The notes: generated by a model not told the origin, from the sequence alone. Positions 1 to 5,156 are shown, counted from the first letter of the stretch. The stretch is DNA of 5,156 nucleotides from Leptospiraceae bacterium (GCA_016788945.1 JAEUSA010000289.1:1-5156), one strand, 5' to 3'. Numbers and translations are program-made.

Positions 1-114
1 GCCGCACGCCTCACCGAGAGCCATCTGCGCATCGCTCCCGAGCGCATTACGATTTGGGCATTGTTATACCGACCGCGCGAATTCGCCGATCACTTACGCA
101 CTCCGCGCCAGTAA
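1..114 (+). CDS. C-terminal fragment of an unidentified protein
   Basis: Frame 1 is open from the first base to a TAA at 112-114 and gives 37 residues ending in ...RPREFADHLRTPRQ. The start lies outside the window. The peptide is rich in Arg and hydrophobic residues and reads like a plausible protein tail (ITIWALLYRPREF), but I do not recognise a family. It converges on rsgA, and the two coding regions would overlap by 25 nt (90-114). No intrinsic terminator is visible between them. The alternative is that this is a chance open frame; 37 codons is too short to decide. Confidence 0.4.
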   Translation, partial: AARLTESHLRIAPERITIWALLYRPREFADHLRTPRQ

Positions 115-1100
115 TCACCCTTGCGTGGTTTGAAGTTTTCCTGCACGGAATCAAGCATCGCAACATAATAGCGGTAACGAAATTCAGGTAGCTTACCTTC
201 GGCTAAAGCCGCTTTGATGCCGCAACCCGGCTCGTTCAGATGGCGGCAGTCTTCGAAACGGCAGGGATAAGCTTCGAAATCCGGATATCCGCCGCGTATT
301 TCGTGAACGTCGCGATGGTGCATGCCAAATTCGCGCAGACCTGGCACATCAATCAGCACGAGGTCGTCTTTGAGCGGGCTGTAGAATAGCGCAGGATTCG
401 TCGTCGTGTGCCGGCCTTTGTTGATGAGGCTGACCTCGCCCACGGTCTGCAGATTTTCGCCGAATACGCGGTTGAGCAGCGTACTTTTGCCGGTACCCGA
501 TTGTCCTAAAAGCAGCCAGGTGCCGTGATCGAGGCAGGCATGCAGTTGCGGTGATAATCCGCCCTGCACACTTTCGCGAAAGACCCTGAGCCCCATCGTC
601 TCATGGTAAGCCAAAATTGATTCGGTGTCCTTATCGGGTGCCGTCAACAGATCGAATTTGTTCACGACAAGAATGACATCCACACCGGCGATGCGGATTT
701 CAGCGAGACAGCGCTCGACAAAACCGAGATTAAAATCGGGCGACCGTATGCTCGCCATGATGATGACGCCGTCGACATTGGCCGCAAGGCATTGCTGGCG
801 GTCGAACGAGGCGCGGTGAATCGCGTTGCGGCGCTTCTCGACGGCGTTGATTACCCAGGTATCGGCGTTGTTGGCGTCGGGAGTAATTTCGACGATGTCT
901 CCGATCGCGAGCAAAGATTCGCGCAGCTTATTGTATCCGACGTTTTTCTCGTTGTAATCGATGCGCAGTTTGCCGCGCGTCTTCGCCTGTACGCGGGGTG
1001 AGTCTTGCCTGAACGGCAGGCGCAACACATGATAGTAAGCGCCGAAAAGTCCCGCAACGAGTGCCCGTTCAGACACTTGTGGTGAAACTTCGCGCGCCAT
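90..1100 (-). CDS. rsgA: Ribosome small subunit-dependent GTPase A (circularly permuted GTPase)
   Basis: RsgA (YjeQ) binds the maturing 30S subunit in the cytoplasm, checks the decoding region and, on GTP hydrolysis, releases assembly factors. The 336-residue protein has the family's order: an N-terminal OB-like region (about 35-85), then a circularly permuted G domain with G4 NKFD (about 146-149) ahead of the P-loop GQSGTGKST (about 198-206), switch TTTN (about 231-234) and G3 DVPG (about 250-253). The C-terminal zinc finger follows as C-x4-C-x-H-x5-C (CRFEDCRHLNEPGC, about 279-292). All key residues are present and the length is normal. The ATG lies 2 nt after the purQ stop with no evident Shine-Dalgarno sequence, so translation is probably coupled to purQ. 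It is the last gene of the purine operon and its tail overlaps the convergent frame at 1-114. Confidence 0.96.
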   Translation of the reverse strand: MAREVSPQVSERALVAGLFGAYYHVLRLPFRQDSPRVQAKTRGKLRIDYNEKNVGYNKLRESLLAIGDIVEITPDANNADTWVINAVEKRRNAIHRASFDRQQCLAANVDGVIIMASIRSPDFNLGFVERCLAEIRIAGVDVILVVNKFDLLTAPDKDTESILAYHETMGLRVFRESVQGGLSPQLHACLDHGTWLLLGQSGTGKSTLLNRVFGENLQTVGEVSLINKGRHTTTNPALFYSPLKDDLVLIDVPGLREFGMHHRDVHEIRGGYPDFEAYPCRFEDCRHLNEPGCGIKAALAEGKLPEFRYRYYVAMLDSVQENFKPRKGDYWRGVRK

Positions 1101-1102
1101 AA

Positions 1103-1774
1103 TTACACGGCAGCGAGCGCGAAAATTTTTTCGAAAAACAATTTGCCGTAGCGCGCGCGTGAAACCGCCGCGTCGGGCTGTTCCCTGAGTGCACGCTCAG
1201 GGTGCGGCATGAGGCCGATCACGCGCTTATTTTTTGAAGCGACTCCGGCGATGTCGTAGGTGGCGCCGTTCGGATTATTCGTATAGCGCAGCAATGCCTG
1301 CCCATTCTGTTTAATGCTATCGAGTTCGCTCTCCGAACAGATAAAATTTCCTTCGCCGTGCGAAATCGGCAGCGAGTACCCGGCGGGGAAAACACCCTTC
1401 CAGTCGCCGTCACCCTGCAAGGGCGACCACTCGCATATGTGCTGCAGGTTTGTATTGCGAATTAACGCCCCCGGCAGCAGTTTGGTTTCGCACAGAATCT
1501 GGAAGCCGTTGCAGATACCGATTATCGGTCGTTCCTGTTTTGCCGCTTCGCGCAGAGATTCCATCGAGCGGCTCTGTGCAGCGAGTGCACCGGTACGCAA
1601 ATAATCGCCGTACGAGAAGCCTCCGGGAACAAAGTAGATATCGTGTTTTATTTCAAATGCCGTTGTGTGCCACAGTAGATCGACTTCAACGTGAAAATCT
1701 TCGCGCAGCGCCTCGATGAGGTCATGGTCGCAATTACTGCCAGGAAAAGTGAGAACGCCCGCCTTCACCTTCAT
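1103..1774 (-). CDS. purQ: Phosphoribosylformylglycinamidine synthase, glutaminase subunit PurQ
   Basis: PurQ is the class I glutamine amidotransferase subunit of FGAM synthase. It hydrolyses glutamine and passes ammonia to PurL, which converts FGAR to FGAM in step 4 of purine synthesis. The 223-residue protein begins with the typical KAGVLTFPGSNCD. It shows the oxyanion region VPGGFSYGDYLR (about 49-60), the nucleophile Cys88 in GICNGFQ, substrate-site residues ISHGEGNF (about 137-144) and the His191/Glu193 pair in MPHPER, so the triad is complete. Length matches the stand-alone PurQ type. The ATG overlaps the purS stop in an ATGA arrangement, implying coupled translation. purL is not in the window and must be encoded elsewhere. 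Confidence 0.97.
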   Translation of the reverse strand: MKVKAGVLTFPGSNCDHDLIEALREDFHVEVDLLWHTTAFEIKHDIYFVPGGFSYGDYLRTGALAAQSRSMESLREAAKQERPIIGICNGFQILCETKLLPGALIRNTNLQHICEWSPLQGDGDWKGVFPAGYSLPISHGEGNFICSESELDSIKQNGQALLRYTNNPNGATYDIAGVASKNKRVIGLMPHPERALREQPDAAVSRARYGKLFFEKIFALAAV

Positions 1775-2052
1775 CCCCCGGCCCGTTCTCCCGCGGTTAA
1801 AACGGGAGCAACATGAATTTCACATGTCTCCATGACGTCATTATACAGCATGTCGCCGGCAATTTTTTCCATCTTCTTCTGCGCCTCTTCGAGCGAAGCG
1901 GCTTCGAGTTCAACCTCGATGTATTTACCGACACGCACGAGGGTGAATTCGTGTGAACCTTTTTCAGCAAGCGAGAGCTGAATCGCTTTGCCCTGAGGTT
2001 CAAGCACCGATTTTTTGAAGCGGACTGTTGCCGTTGCGGTGAATTTTTTCAT
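1771..2052 (-). CDS. purS: Phosphoribosylformylglycinamidine synthase subunit PurS
   Basis: PurS is the small dimeric subunit that bridges PurL and PurQ in the three-part FGAM synthase. The 93-residue protein shows the family's pattern: an N-terminal strand (FTATATVRFKKSVLEPQGKAI), the central VRVGKYIEVELEA strand, a helix (SLEEAQKKMEKIAGDML) and the final strand METCEIHV. PurS proteins usually end at about this last strand (roughly 80-85 residues); here about 12 extra residues (APVLTAGERAGG, 82-93) follow, encoded by DNA that can form a hairpin. The start is supported by a strong GGAGGAG upstream. It lies 18 nt after purC and overlaps purQ by 4 nt. The identification rests on fold-like sequence features and position between purC and purQ. 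Confidence 0.93.
   Translation of the reverse strand: MKKFTATATVRFKKSVLEPQGKAIQLSLAEKGSHEFTLVRVGKYIEVELEAASLEEAQKKMEKIAGDMLYNDVMETCEIHVAPVLTAGERAGG
1785..1812 (-). repeat. Hairpin at the purS/purQ junction
   Basis: Inverted repeat inside the last codons of purS. The arms CTCCCG (1788-1793) and CGGGAG (1803-1808) surround a 9-nt loop. The stem continues as GTT (1785-1787) with AAC (1810-1812) past a single bulged base at 1809. It coincides with the extra C-terminal residues of PurS and lies just upstream of the purQ start. It has no T-tract, so it is not an intrinsic terminator. It may influence purQ translation or message stability; that is inference. Confidence 0.5.
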
Positions 2053-2062
2053 ATTTTTCTTT

Positions 2063-2069
2063 CTCCTCC
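2063..2069 (-). promoter_or_regulatory. Strong ribosome binding site of purS
   Basis: The minus strand reads GGAGGAG, near-perfect anti-16S complementarity, with 10 nt to the purS ATG. It fixes that start. It lies between the purC stop (2071-2073) and purS, directly after the palindrome that ends purC, and is the strongest Shine-Dalgarno sequence seen in this operon. Confidence 0.85.
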
Positions 2070-2070
2070 G

Positions 2071-3024
2071 TCACCCTGAATCCCCCTCTCCTTCCGGGAG
2101 AGGGGGCTGGGGGGTGAGGGATAGTATAATACTTTCCATCTTGCGGTATTGTTGTACGGTTTTTTCAATCACTTCTTTGGGTAAGCGGGGAGCGGGGGGA
2201 TTTTTATCCCAACCTATCGATTCGACGTAGTCGCGCACGATCTGTTTATCCATGGTCGGTATCTCACGCCCCTCGGCGATCGCGCGCTCGTAATCGCTGC
2301 GCTCGACAAAACGCGACGAATCGGGCGTGAATATCTCGTCGATGAGGATAATCTCGTTATTGAGTATGCCAAATTCGAATTTGGTGTCGAGCAGCAATAT
2401 ACCCTTTTGCTCGAGCAGCTCATAAGCAAACGCAAATATCTGCAGGCTTTTGGTTTTGAGTGTCTGCGCCAGATCGCTGAGCTCCCCCGGAGCGGCTGTG
2501 GAAAGACCCCTCGACTCCGCTGGGGACAAGCGTTTCTGCATTTCAGCGAATGAAATGTTTTCGTCATGACCGCTGTCATTCTTCACTGCGGGAGTAAACA
2601 CCGGCTGCGGCAATTTCGCCCCTTTGCCGAGACCCGCGGGCAATTTTTCGCCTGCGAGCGTCTGCGACGCCAAATACTCTTTGTAGCCCGAACCCATCAG
2701 GTATGCGCGCACAACGCATTCGAAATCGATGCGCTGCGACTTGCGCACCAGAGCAGAGCGGCCGGCGAATTGCGGCGCGTTGAACGGTGACGGCAGTTCA
2801 TCCGCCCTTGCCGTAATCAGGTGATGCGGAACATGCCGCAGCAGCGAAAACCAGTGCGCAGAAATCGAATTGAGTATTTTGCCCTTATCGGGAATGGTGT
2901 CTTCGAACACGACATCGAACGCCGACAGGCGGTCAGACGAGACGAGCAACAGTTTGTCACCGAGATCGTAGACATCGCGCACTTTGCCGCGGTATGTGGG
3001 GGTTGGAATCACCTGTGAAATCAA
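2071..3024 (-). CDS. purC: Phosphoribosylaminoimidazole-succinocarboxamide (SAICAR) synthase
   Basis: PurC joins CAIR and aspartate with ATP to give SAICAR. The 317-residue protein is of the long, Ade1-like type. Motifs in order: RGKVRDVYDLG (12-22), SSDRLSAFDVVF (29-40), the nucleotide-site region FECVVRAYLMGSGYKEY (101-117), KLPQPVFTPAVK (137-148), GHDENISF (152-159), DTKFEFG (213-219) and LIDEIFTPDSSRF (227-239). Two parts look foreign. Residues 167-180 (SPAESRGLSTAAPG) interrupt the segment between HDENIS and the next helix. Residues 303-317 (LTPQPPLPEGEGDSG) replace the normal end and encode a palindrome. The catalytic motifs are intact. The start is taken as TTG (3022-3024), which overlaps the nuoC stop as TTGA; a GTG four codons later (3010-3012) is the alternative. 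purS follows 18 nt downstream. Confidence 0.95.
   Translation of the reverse strand: MISQVIPTPTYRGKVRDVYDLGDKLLLVSSDRLSAFDVVFEDTIPDKGKILNSISAHWFSLLRHVPHHLITARADELPSPFNAPQFAGRSALVRKSQRIDFECVVRAYLMGSGYKEYLASQTLAGEKLPAGLGKGAKLPQPVFTPAVKNDSGHDENISFAEMQKRLSPAESRGLSTAAPGELSDLAQTLKTKSLQIFAFAYELLEQKGILLLDTKFEFGILNNEIILIDEIFTPDSSRFVERSDYERAIAEGREIPTMDKQIVRDYVESIGWDKNPPAPRLPKEVIEKTVQQYRKMESIILSLTPQPPLPEGEGDSG
2082..2106 (-). repeat. Palindromic repeat element at the 3' end of purC
   Basis: Perfect 10-bp arms, CCCCCTCTCC (2082-2091) and GGAGAGGGGG (2097-2106), enclose a 5-nt loop. With its flanks (about 2074-2120) it encodes the PurC tail LTPQPPLPEGEGDSG. Peptides of the form LTPQPPLPEGEG are, from memory, a frequent translation of dispersed intergenic palindromes in unrelated bacteria, so this is probably a mobile REP-like element that landed near the original purC stop and was read through. 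There is no T-tract, so it is not an intrinsic terminator. Only one copy is in the window, so the repeat nature is inferred. Confidence 0.65.
2481..2526 (-). repeat. In-frame palindromic insertion within purC
   Basis: This stretch encodes residues 167-180 of PurC and holds two hairpins. The first is GCTCC-CCC-GGAGC (2481-2493). The second is an imperfect one with CCCC (2507-2510) against GGGG (2522-2525) around the core TCGACTCCGCT. Known PurC proteins pass from HDENIS into the helix that precedes DTKFEFG without such a segment, so about 36-42 nt appear inserted without breaking the frame. The CCCCTCGACTCCGCTGGGG pattern resembles dispersed palindromes known from other bacterial genomes; this is from memory and not checked. 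Confidence 0.55.
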
Positions 3025-3734
3025 TCTACATTACGCCTTTTGTAGAGCAGGTCTTCGATGAGATAATCTTCTCCGATACCTTTGACCGGAAAATCTTTGC
3101 GCAGCGGGTGCCCGCGGTAATTGTCGGGCAACACGATGCGCCGCAAATTGGGGTGGCCACTGAAGCGAATACCCATGAGGTCAAAAACCTCACGCTCTGG
3201 CCAATCGGCCCCCGACCACAGCGAGGTGATCGTGGGTACTTCTTCATTTTCATCGACGGCTACGCACAGCCTGATCGTCGCCGAGCGGCGCTCAGGCAGC
3301 ATTGAACGCAGAAGGTAAACAACCCGAAACCTTTTACCCGAGTTCTCTTCTTGATCGGCGGGGCGTGGCGAATTCAGAAAATCTACCGCCGTCAGATCGA
3401 GCAGAAAACCATAGGCAAATTCAGGCGTGTCGCGCAGAAAGCGCAAAACTTCGTTCAGGTTTTCTTTTGCCACCTGTAAGGTCGGCATATCGATTACGGC
3501 CGACTTGACGCCGTCTTTGGCGAGCACACCCGCCGGCGCGGCAGCCGATAACTCTGCAGCATCACTTGGCCATACCTGACGCAAAATCTTTGCTGCAACG
3601 GCACTACTCGCGAGAGCTGTCTTTTGTGTGGCAAACAGGGCGGCATTTTTTTCGGCAATTGCGGTAGCTGAGGTTACCGCACCAAACTTGTCTTGGGCCG
3701 CACTGGCATCGGAGCCGCCATTAGTCATATGCAT
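3021..3734 (-). CDS. nuoC: NADH-quinone oxidoreductase subunit C (complex I 30-kDa subunit)
   Basis: NuoC is a peripheral-arm subunit of proton-pumping complex I on the cytoplasmic face of the inner membrane, beside NuoD. The C-terminal half carries the signature: VLRFLRDTPEFAYGFLLDLTAVDFL, then ADWPEREVFDLMGI, RFSGHPNLRRI and YRGHPLRKDFP (from about residue 176 of 237). The first 60-70 residues are Ala-rich and not recognisable. The frame stays open to 3821, but that extension would run through the terminator hairpin of the preceding gene, so ATG 3732-3734 (237 residues) or ATG 3726-3728 (235) is preferred. No clear Shine-Dalgarno sequence fits either. No other nuo gene is nearby, although nuoC normally sits in nuoBCD or nuoA-N. 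Its TGA overlaps the purC TTG start, so it heads the purine operon. Confidence 0.92.
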   Translation of the reverse strand: MHMTNGGSDASAAQDKFGAVTSATAIAEKNAALFATQKTALASSAVAAKILRQVWPSDAAELSAAAPAGVLAKDGVKSAVIDMPTLQVAKENLNEVLRFLRDTPEFAYGFLLDLTAVDFLNSPRPADQEENSGKRFRVVYLLRSMLPERRSATIRLCVAVDENEEVPTITSLWSGADWPEREVFDLMGIRFSGHPNLRRIVLPDNYRGHPLRKDFPVKGIGEDYLIEDLLYKRRNVD

Positions 3735-3765
3735 CCAACATGGTTGCCTGAGATAACCCGGAAAT

Positions 3766-3795
3766 AAAAAAGCCCCCATGCGGGGGCTTTTTTTT
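3766..3795 (-). terminator. Rho-independent terminator of the outer-membrane protein gene
   Basis: GC-rich arms GCCCCC/GGGGGC with a 4-nt loop, extended by A6/T6 pairing to a 12-bp stem (3766-3777 with 3782-3793). On the minus strand the hairpin is followed by a run of six U. It lies about 40 nt after the stop of the barrel gene at 3837. The A and T runs on both sides mean it could also work on the plus strand, although no plus-strand gene needs it. Confidence 0.88.
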
Positions 3796-3798
3796 AGT

Positions 3799-3829
3799 TT
3801 CATTGTGTGAGCTTCGCTCACACAATGAA
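3799..3829. repeat. Perfect 14-bp-arm palindrome after the barrel gene
   Basis: The arms TTCATTGTGTGAGC (3799-3812) and GCTCACACAATGAA (3816-3829) match perfectly around a 3-nt loop (TTC on plus, GAA on minus). The minus-strand apex GCGAAGC is a known exceptionally stable DNA mini-hairpin. It begins 7 nt after the stop of the barrel gene and ends a few bases before the terminator. It has no U-tract of its own. Likely roles are protection of the mRNA 3' end, a protein binding site or a repeat element; the sequence does not decide. Confidence 0.75.
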
Positions 3830-3836
3830 CTTGCCA

Positions 3837-4655
3837 TTAAAGGCCGAATGCGTAAGAGAAACCGATGTTGAAGCGGAGCACTGAACCATAACCGGTCGGT
3901 GCATTCAACGGAATCAGAGCGCGGAATTCCGGCTCGAAGTTAACTACGTTAAATCCGCTACCCATAGCGATTTTCAGACCTGTGCCAAGCTGCGCATAGA
4001 TGATACCGCCACCAGGAGTGATGTCGATCCAGTTTGCATAAAATTGCGGAGTCTGGGCATTCGTGGGGTTAGCAACCGCTGCAGTTGCAGTGTTTTCATA
4101 CCATTTCAACTGACCACCGAGCAGGGCTGCGTAGTTCATACCAGCGCCTAACCACCACCAGCGGGCAAACCACATGTAGTACTTGAAGATCAGGTCAAGG
4201 TTCAAGTAATTACGCGTACCAACACCATTGAAAGTTGTACCAAGCAGGTCGGTATAAGTCAGTACCGGTGTCTGCATATAGCCGACGCCAAGTTGAATAC
4301 CCCAAACTGTGTTATAGATTTCGCTATAAAGCCACAGGCAGCTCAATGTACCTTCTTTAGGTGTCAGGTGATAATCTACCGCAGTGCGAAGACCAACGCT
4401 CAGCCAAGTCAGCAGACTTTCGCGAACGAGCACTTTTTCAGGAGCTGCTACAGTCGTAACAGTTTCGGGAACAGTTGTCGTTGCCGCATAACCTTTTTTC
4501 GTTGTAATTGTACGTACTACCGGAGTCGATTGGGGACCTTGTTGTTCAGAGCCACCGACGACGATCGGTTGTGATTCCGTTGGCTGGGCTGCAGCCTGCG
4601 GGAACAGGGCAACAGTCACACCGGCCAAGAGAAATATTGCCAGGATTTTTTTCAT
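3837..4655 (-). CDS. Putative outer-membrane beta-barrel protein with signal peptide
   Basis: The 272-residue protein starts with a classic Sec signal peptide: MKK, a hydrophobic core (about 4-18) and a likely signal peptidase I site after AAA at about residue 23. Residues 24 to about 75 form a Gln/Pro/Thr/Val-rich, probably flexible linker (TTTVPETVTTVAAPEK). The rest alternates short amphipathic, aromatic- and glycine-rich segments (WGIQLGVGYM, WWWLGAGMNYAALLGGQLKWY, LRFNIGFSYAFGL), as in small barrels of about eight strands. The end FSYAFGL resembles the barrel-assembly signal but finishes in Leu instead of Phe. I do not recognise a named family, and substrate or function is unknown. AGAGG (4662-4666) lies 6 nt before the ATG. 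The gene is monocistronic: strong terminator downstream and divergent speD upstream. Confidence 0.82.
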   Translation of the reverse strand: MKKILAIFLLAGVTVALFPQAAAQPTESQPIVVGGSEQQGPQSTPVVRTITTKKGYAATTTVPETVTTVAAPEKVLVRESLLTWLSVGLRTAVDYHLTPKEGTLSCLWLYSEIYNTVWGIQLGVGYMQTPVLTYTDLLGTTFNGVGTRNYLNLDLIFKYYMWFARWWWLGAGMNYAALLGGQLKWYENTATAAVANPTNAQTPQFYANWIDITPGGGIIYAQLGTGLKIAMGSGFNVVNFEPEFRALIPLNAPTGYGSVLRFNIGFSYAFGL

Positions 4656-4887
4656 TCAATACCTCTTTTGTGTGCGCGCGTATTCAGGGTCAAGCCCTGT
4701 GCTCGTTGGCAATCGGATATGGAAAATACCCTGTCAATCTTTTTGACTCGCTATTTGACCACTCCCGTCCGCCGAGCGCTTCATATTAATATCGGAGTAT
4801 TTTGCGATGCGCTTTATCGATTGACCCCCTGTTTTTCTGTCCCAACGCGCCGTAACGCGCGACTTGTGTTAAGCCATTGATCGAACT
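4656..4887. promoter_or_regulatory. Divergent intergenic region between the barrel gene and speD
   Basis: This 232-nt region must hold the promoters of both flanking genes. On the minus strand there is a perfect TTGACA (4732-4737), but no good -10 hexamer at 16-18 nt, so no promoter can be called confidently. Other visible structure: an inverted repeat CAGGG-tcaag-CCCTG (4685-4699) in the barrel-gene leader; a perfect palindrome ATATTAATAT (4783-4792); two TTTGAC copies 12 nt apart (4742 and 4754); and a direct repeat of AACGCGC (4844-4850 and 4854-4860), one helical turn apart, upstream of speD. AGAGG at 4662-4666 is the barrel-gene ribosome site. No small gene or RNA gene is evident. Confidence 0.5.
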
Positions 4888-5156
4888 GTGAAAATAAAGC
4901 CCCTCAAGAAAAAGCTCAAGCTGTACGGTTTCAATAACCTGACCAAAACCCTGAGCTTTAATATGTATGATATCTGCTATGCGGTCAGCGCCAAGAACCA
5001 ACGGGCATATATTGAATATATCGACGAAGTCTATAACGCTGAGCGGTTGACAGAGATTCTCACCAATGTCGCCAAAATCATCGGTGCGAACATACTCAAC
5101 ATTGCTTCGCAAGATTATGACCCACAGGGCGCTTCGGTCACGATGCTTGTTTCTGA
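4888..5156 (+). CDS. speD: S-adenosylmethionine decarboxylase proenzyme, N-terminal part (cut by window end)
   Basis: SpeD decarboxylates S-adenosylmethionine to the aminopropyl donor for spermidine, using a pyruvoyl group made by self-cleavage. The 89 complete codons closely follow the N-terminus of the E. coli-class enzyme (about 264 residues): [62 protein letters not shown]. The cleavage serine lies beyond the window. The start is GTG (4888-4890): a stop occurs in frame at 4870-4872, and the first in-frame ATG would remove conserved residues. No clear Shine-Dalgarno sequence precedes it. Six extra residues (KIKPLK) come before the usual KKLKL. Transcribed divergently from the barrel gene. 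Confidence 0.95.
   Translation, partial: MKIKPLKKKLKLYGFNNLTKTLSFNMYDICYAVSAKNQRAYIEYIDEVYNAERLTEILTNVAKIIGANILNIASQDYDPQGASVTMLVS

Noticed and set aside
625..1001. Plus-strand open frames inside rsgA
   Set aside because: These are shadow frames opposite well-conserved RsgA motifs.
1120..1133. CGAAAA/TTTTCG inverted repeat near the end of purQ
   Set aside because: It is short, AT-rich and inside conserved coding sequence; it is likely chance.
2082..2106. Intrinsic terminator after purC
   Set aside because: The hairpin has no U-tract, lies within the coding sequence, and is followed at once by the strong purS ribosome site.
2015..2230. 71-codon plus-strand frame across the purC/purS junction
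   Set aside because: It is antisense to purS and purC, and part of it is simply the opposite-strand reading of the palindrome.
3721..3741. Six-codon upstream frame (MLDAYD) overlapping the nuoC start, with AGG 5 nt before its ATG
   Set aside because: Too short and unsupported to call; it could be a leader peptide but nothing else points to one.
3735..3821. Upstream extension of nuoC to an earlier start codon
   Set aside because: It would translate through the terminator hairpin of the barrel gene and adds residues unlike any NuoC.
4709..4737. Sigma70 promoter built on the perfect TTGACA at 4732-4737
   Set aside because: No acceptable -10 hexamer occurs at 16-18 nt, so it is mentioned only as a weak element of the region.
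4786..5112. Open frame of 108 codons on the minus strand
   Set aside because: It is antisense to speD, whose plus-strand translation matches the SpeD family throughout.

Overview
The window looks like an ordinary chromosomal segment of a diderm (Gram-negative) bacterium, with base composition around 50% GC or slightly above by eye. The outer-membrane beta-barrel gene indicates a diderm. The separate small PurS and PurQ, the long Ade1-like PurC, the stand-alone NuoC and the E. coli-class SpeD argue against a typical enterobacterium. A spirochaete of the Leptospirales is a reasonable guess, but nothing in the sequence proves it.

Layout: 1-114 (+) is the last codons of an unidentified gene entering from the left; it overlaps the 3' end of rsgA tail to tail. 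From 3734 down to 90 (-) runs one tight block, read nuoC > purC > purS > purQ > rsgA, with junctions of -4, +18, -4 and +2 nt, so it is almost certainly one operon. At 3766-3829 lie a strong intrinsic terminator and, next to it, a perfect 14-bp-arm palindrome, both downstream of a minus-strand outer-membrane barrel gene (3837-4655). A 232-nt divergent intergenic region (4656-4887) separates that gene from the 5' part of speD (4888 to the window end, +).

How the genes fit: PurC makes SAICAR. PurS and PurQ are the small accessory and glutaminase subunits of FGAM synthase; its PurL partner is not in the window. Both enzymes belong to de novo purine synthesis. RsgA is a late-stage 30S ribosome assembly GTPase. 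NuoC is a peripheral-arm subunit of respiratory complex I and is out of place at the head of a purine operon. SpeD supplies the aminopropyl donor for spermidine.

The most unusual signals are small palindromic DNA modules carried in frame by the purine genes. One is a roughly 14-residue insertion in the middle of PurC, one replaces the PurC C-terminus, and a hairpin-forming extension ends PurS. No new defence system, CRISPR array, transposase or RNA gene was seen; the genes themselves are mostly housekeeping.
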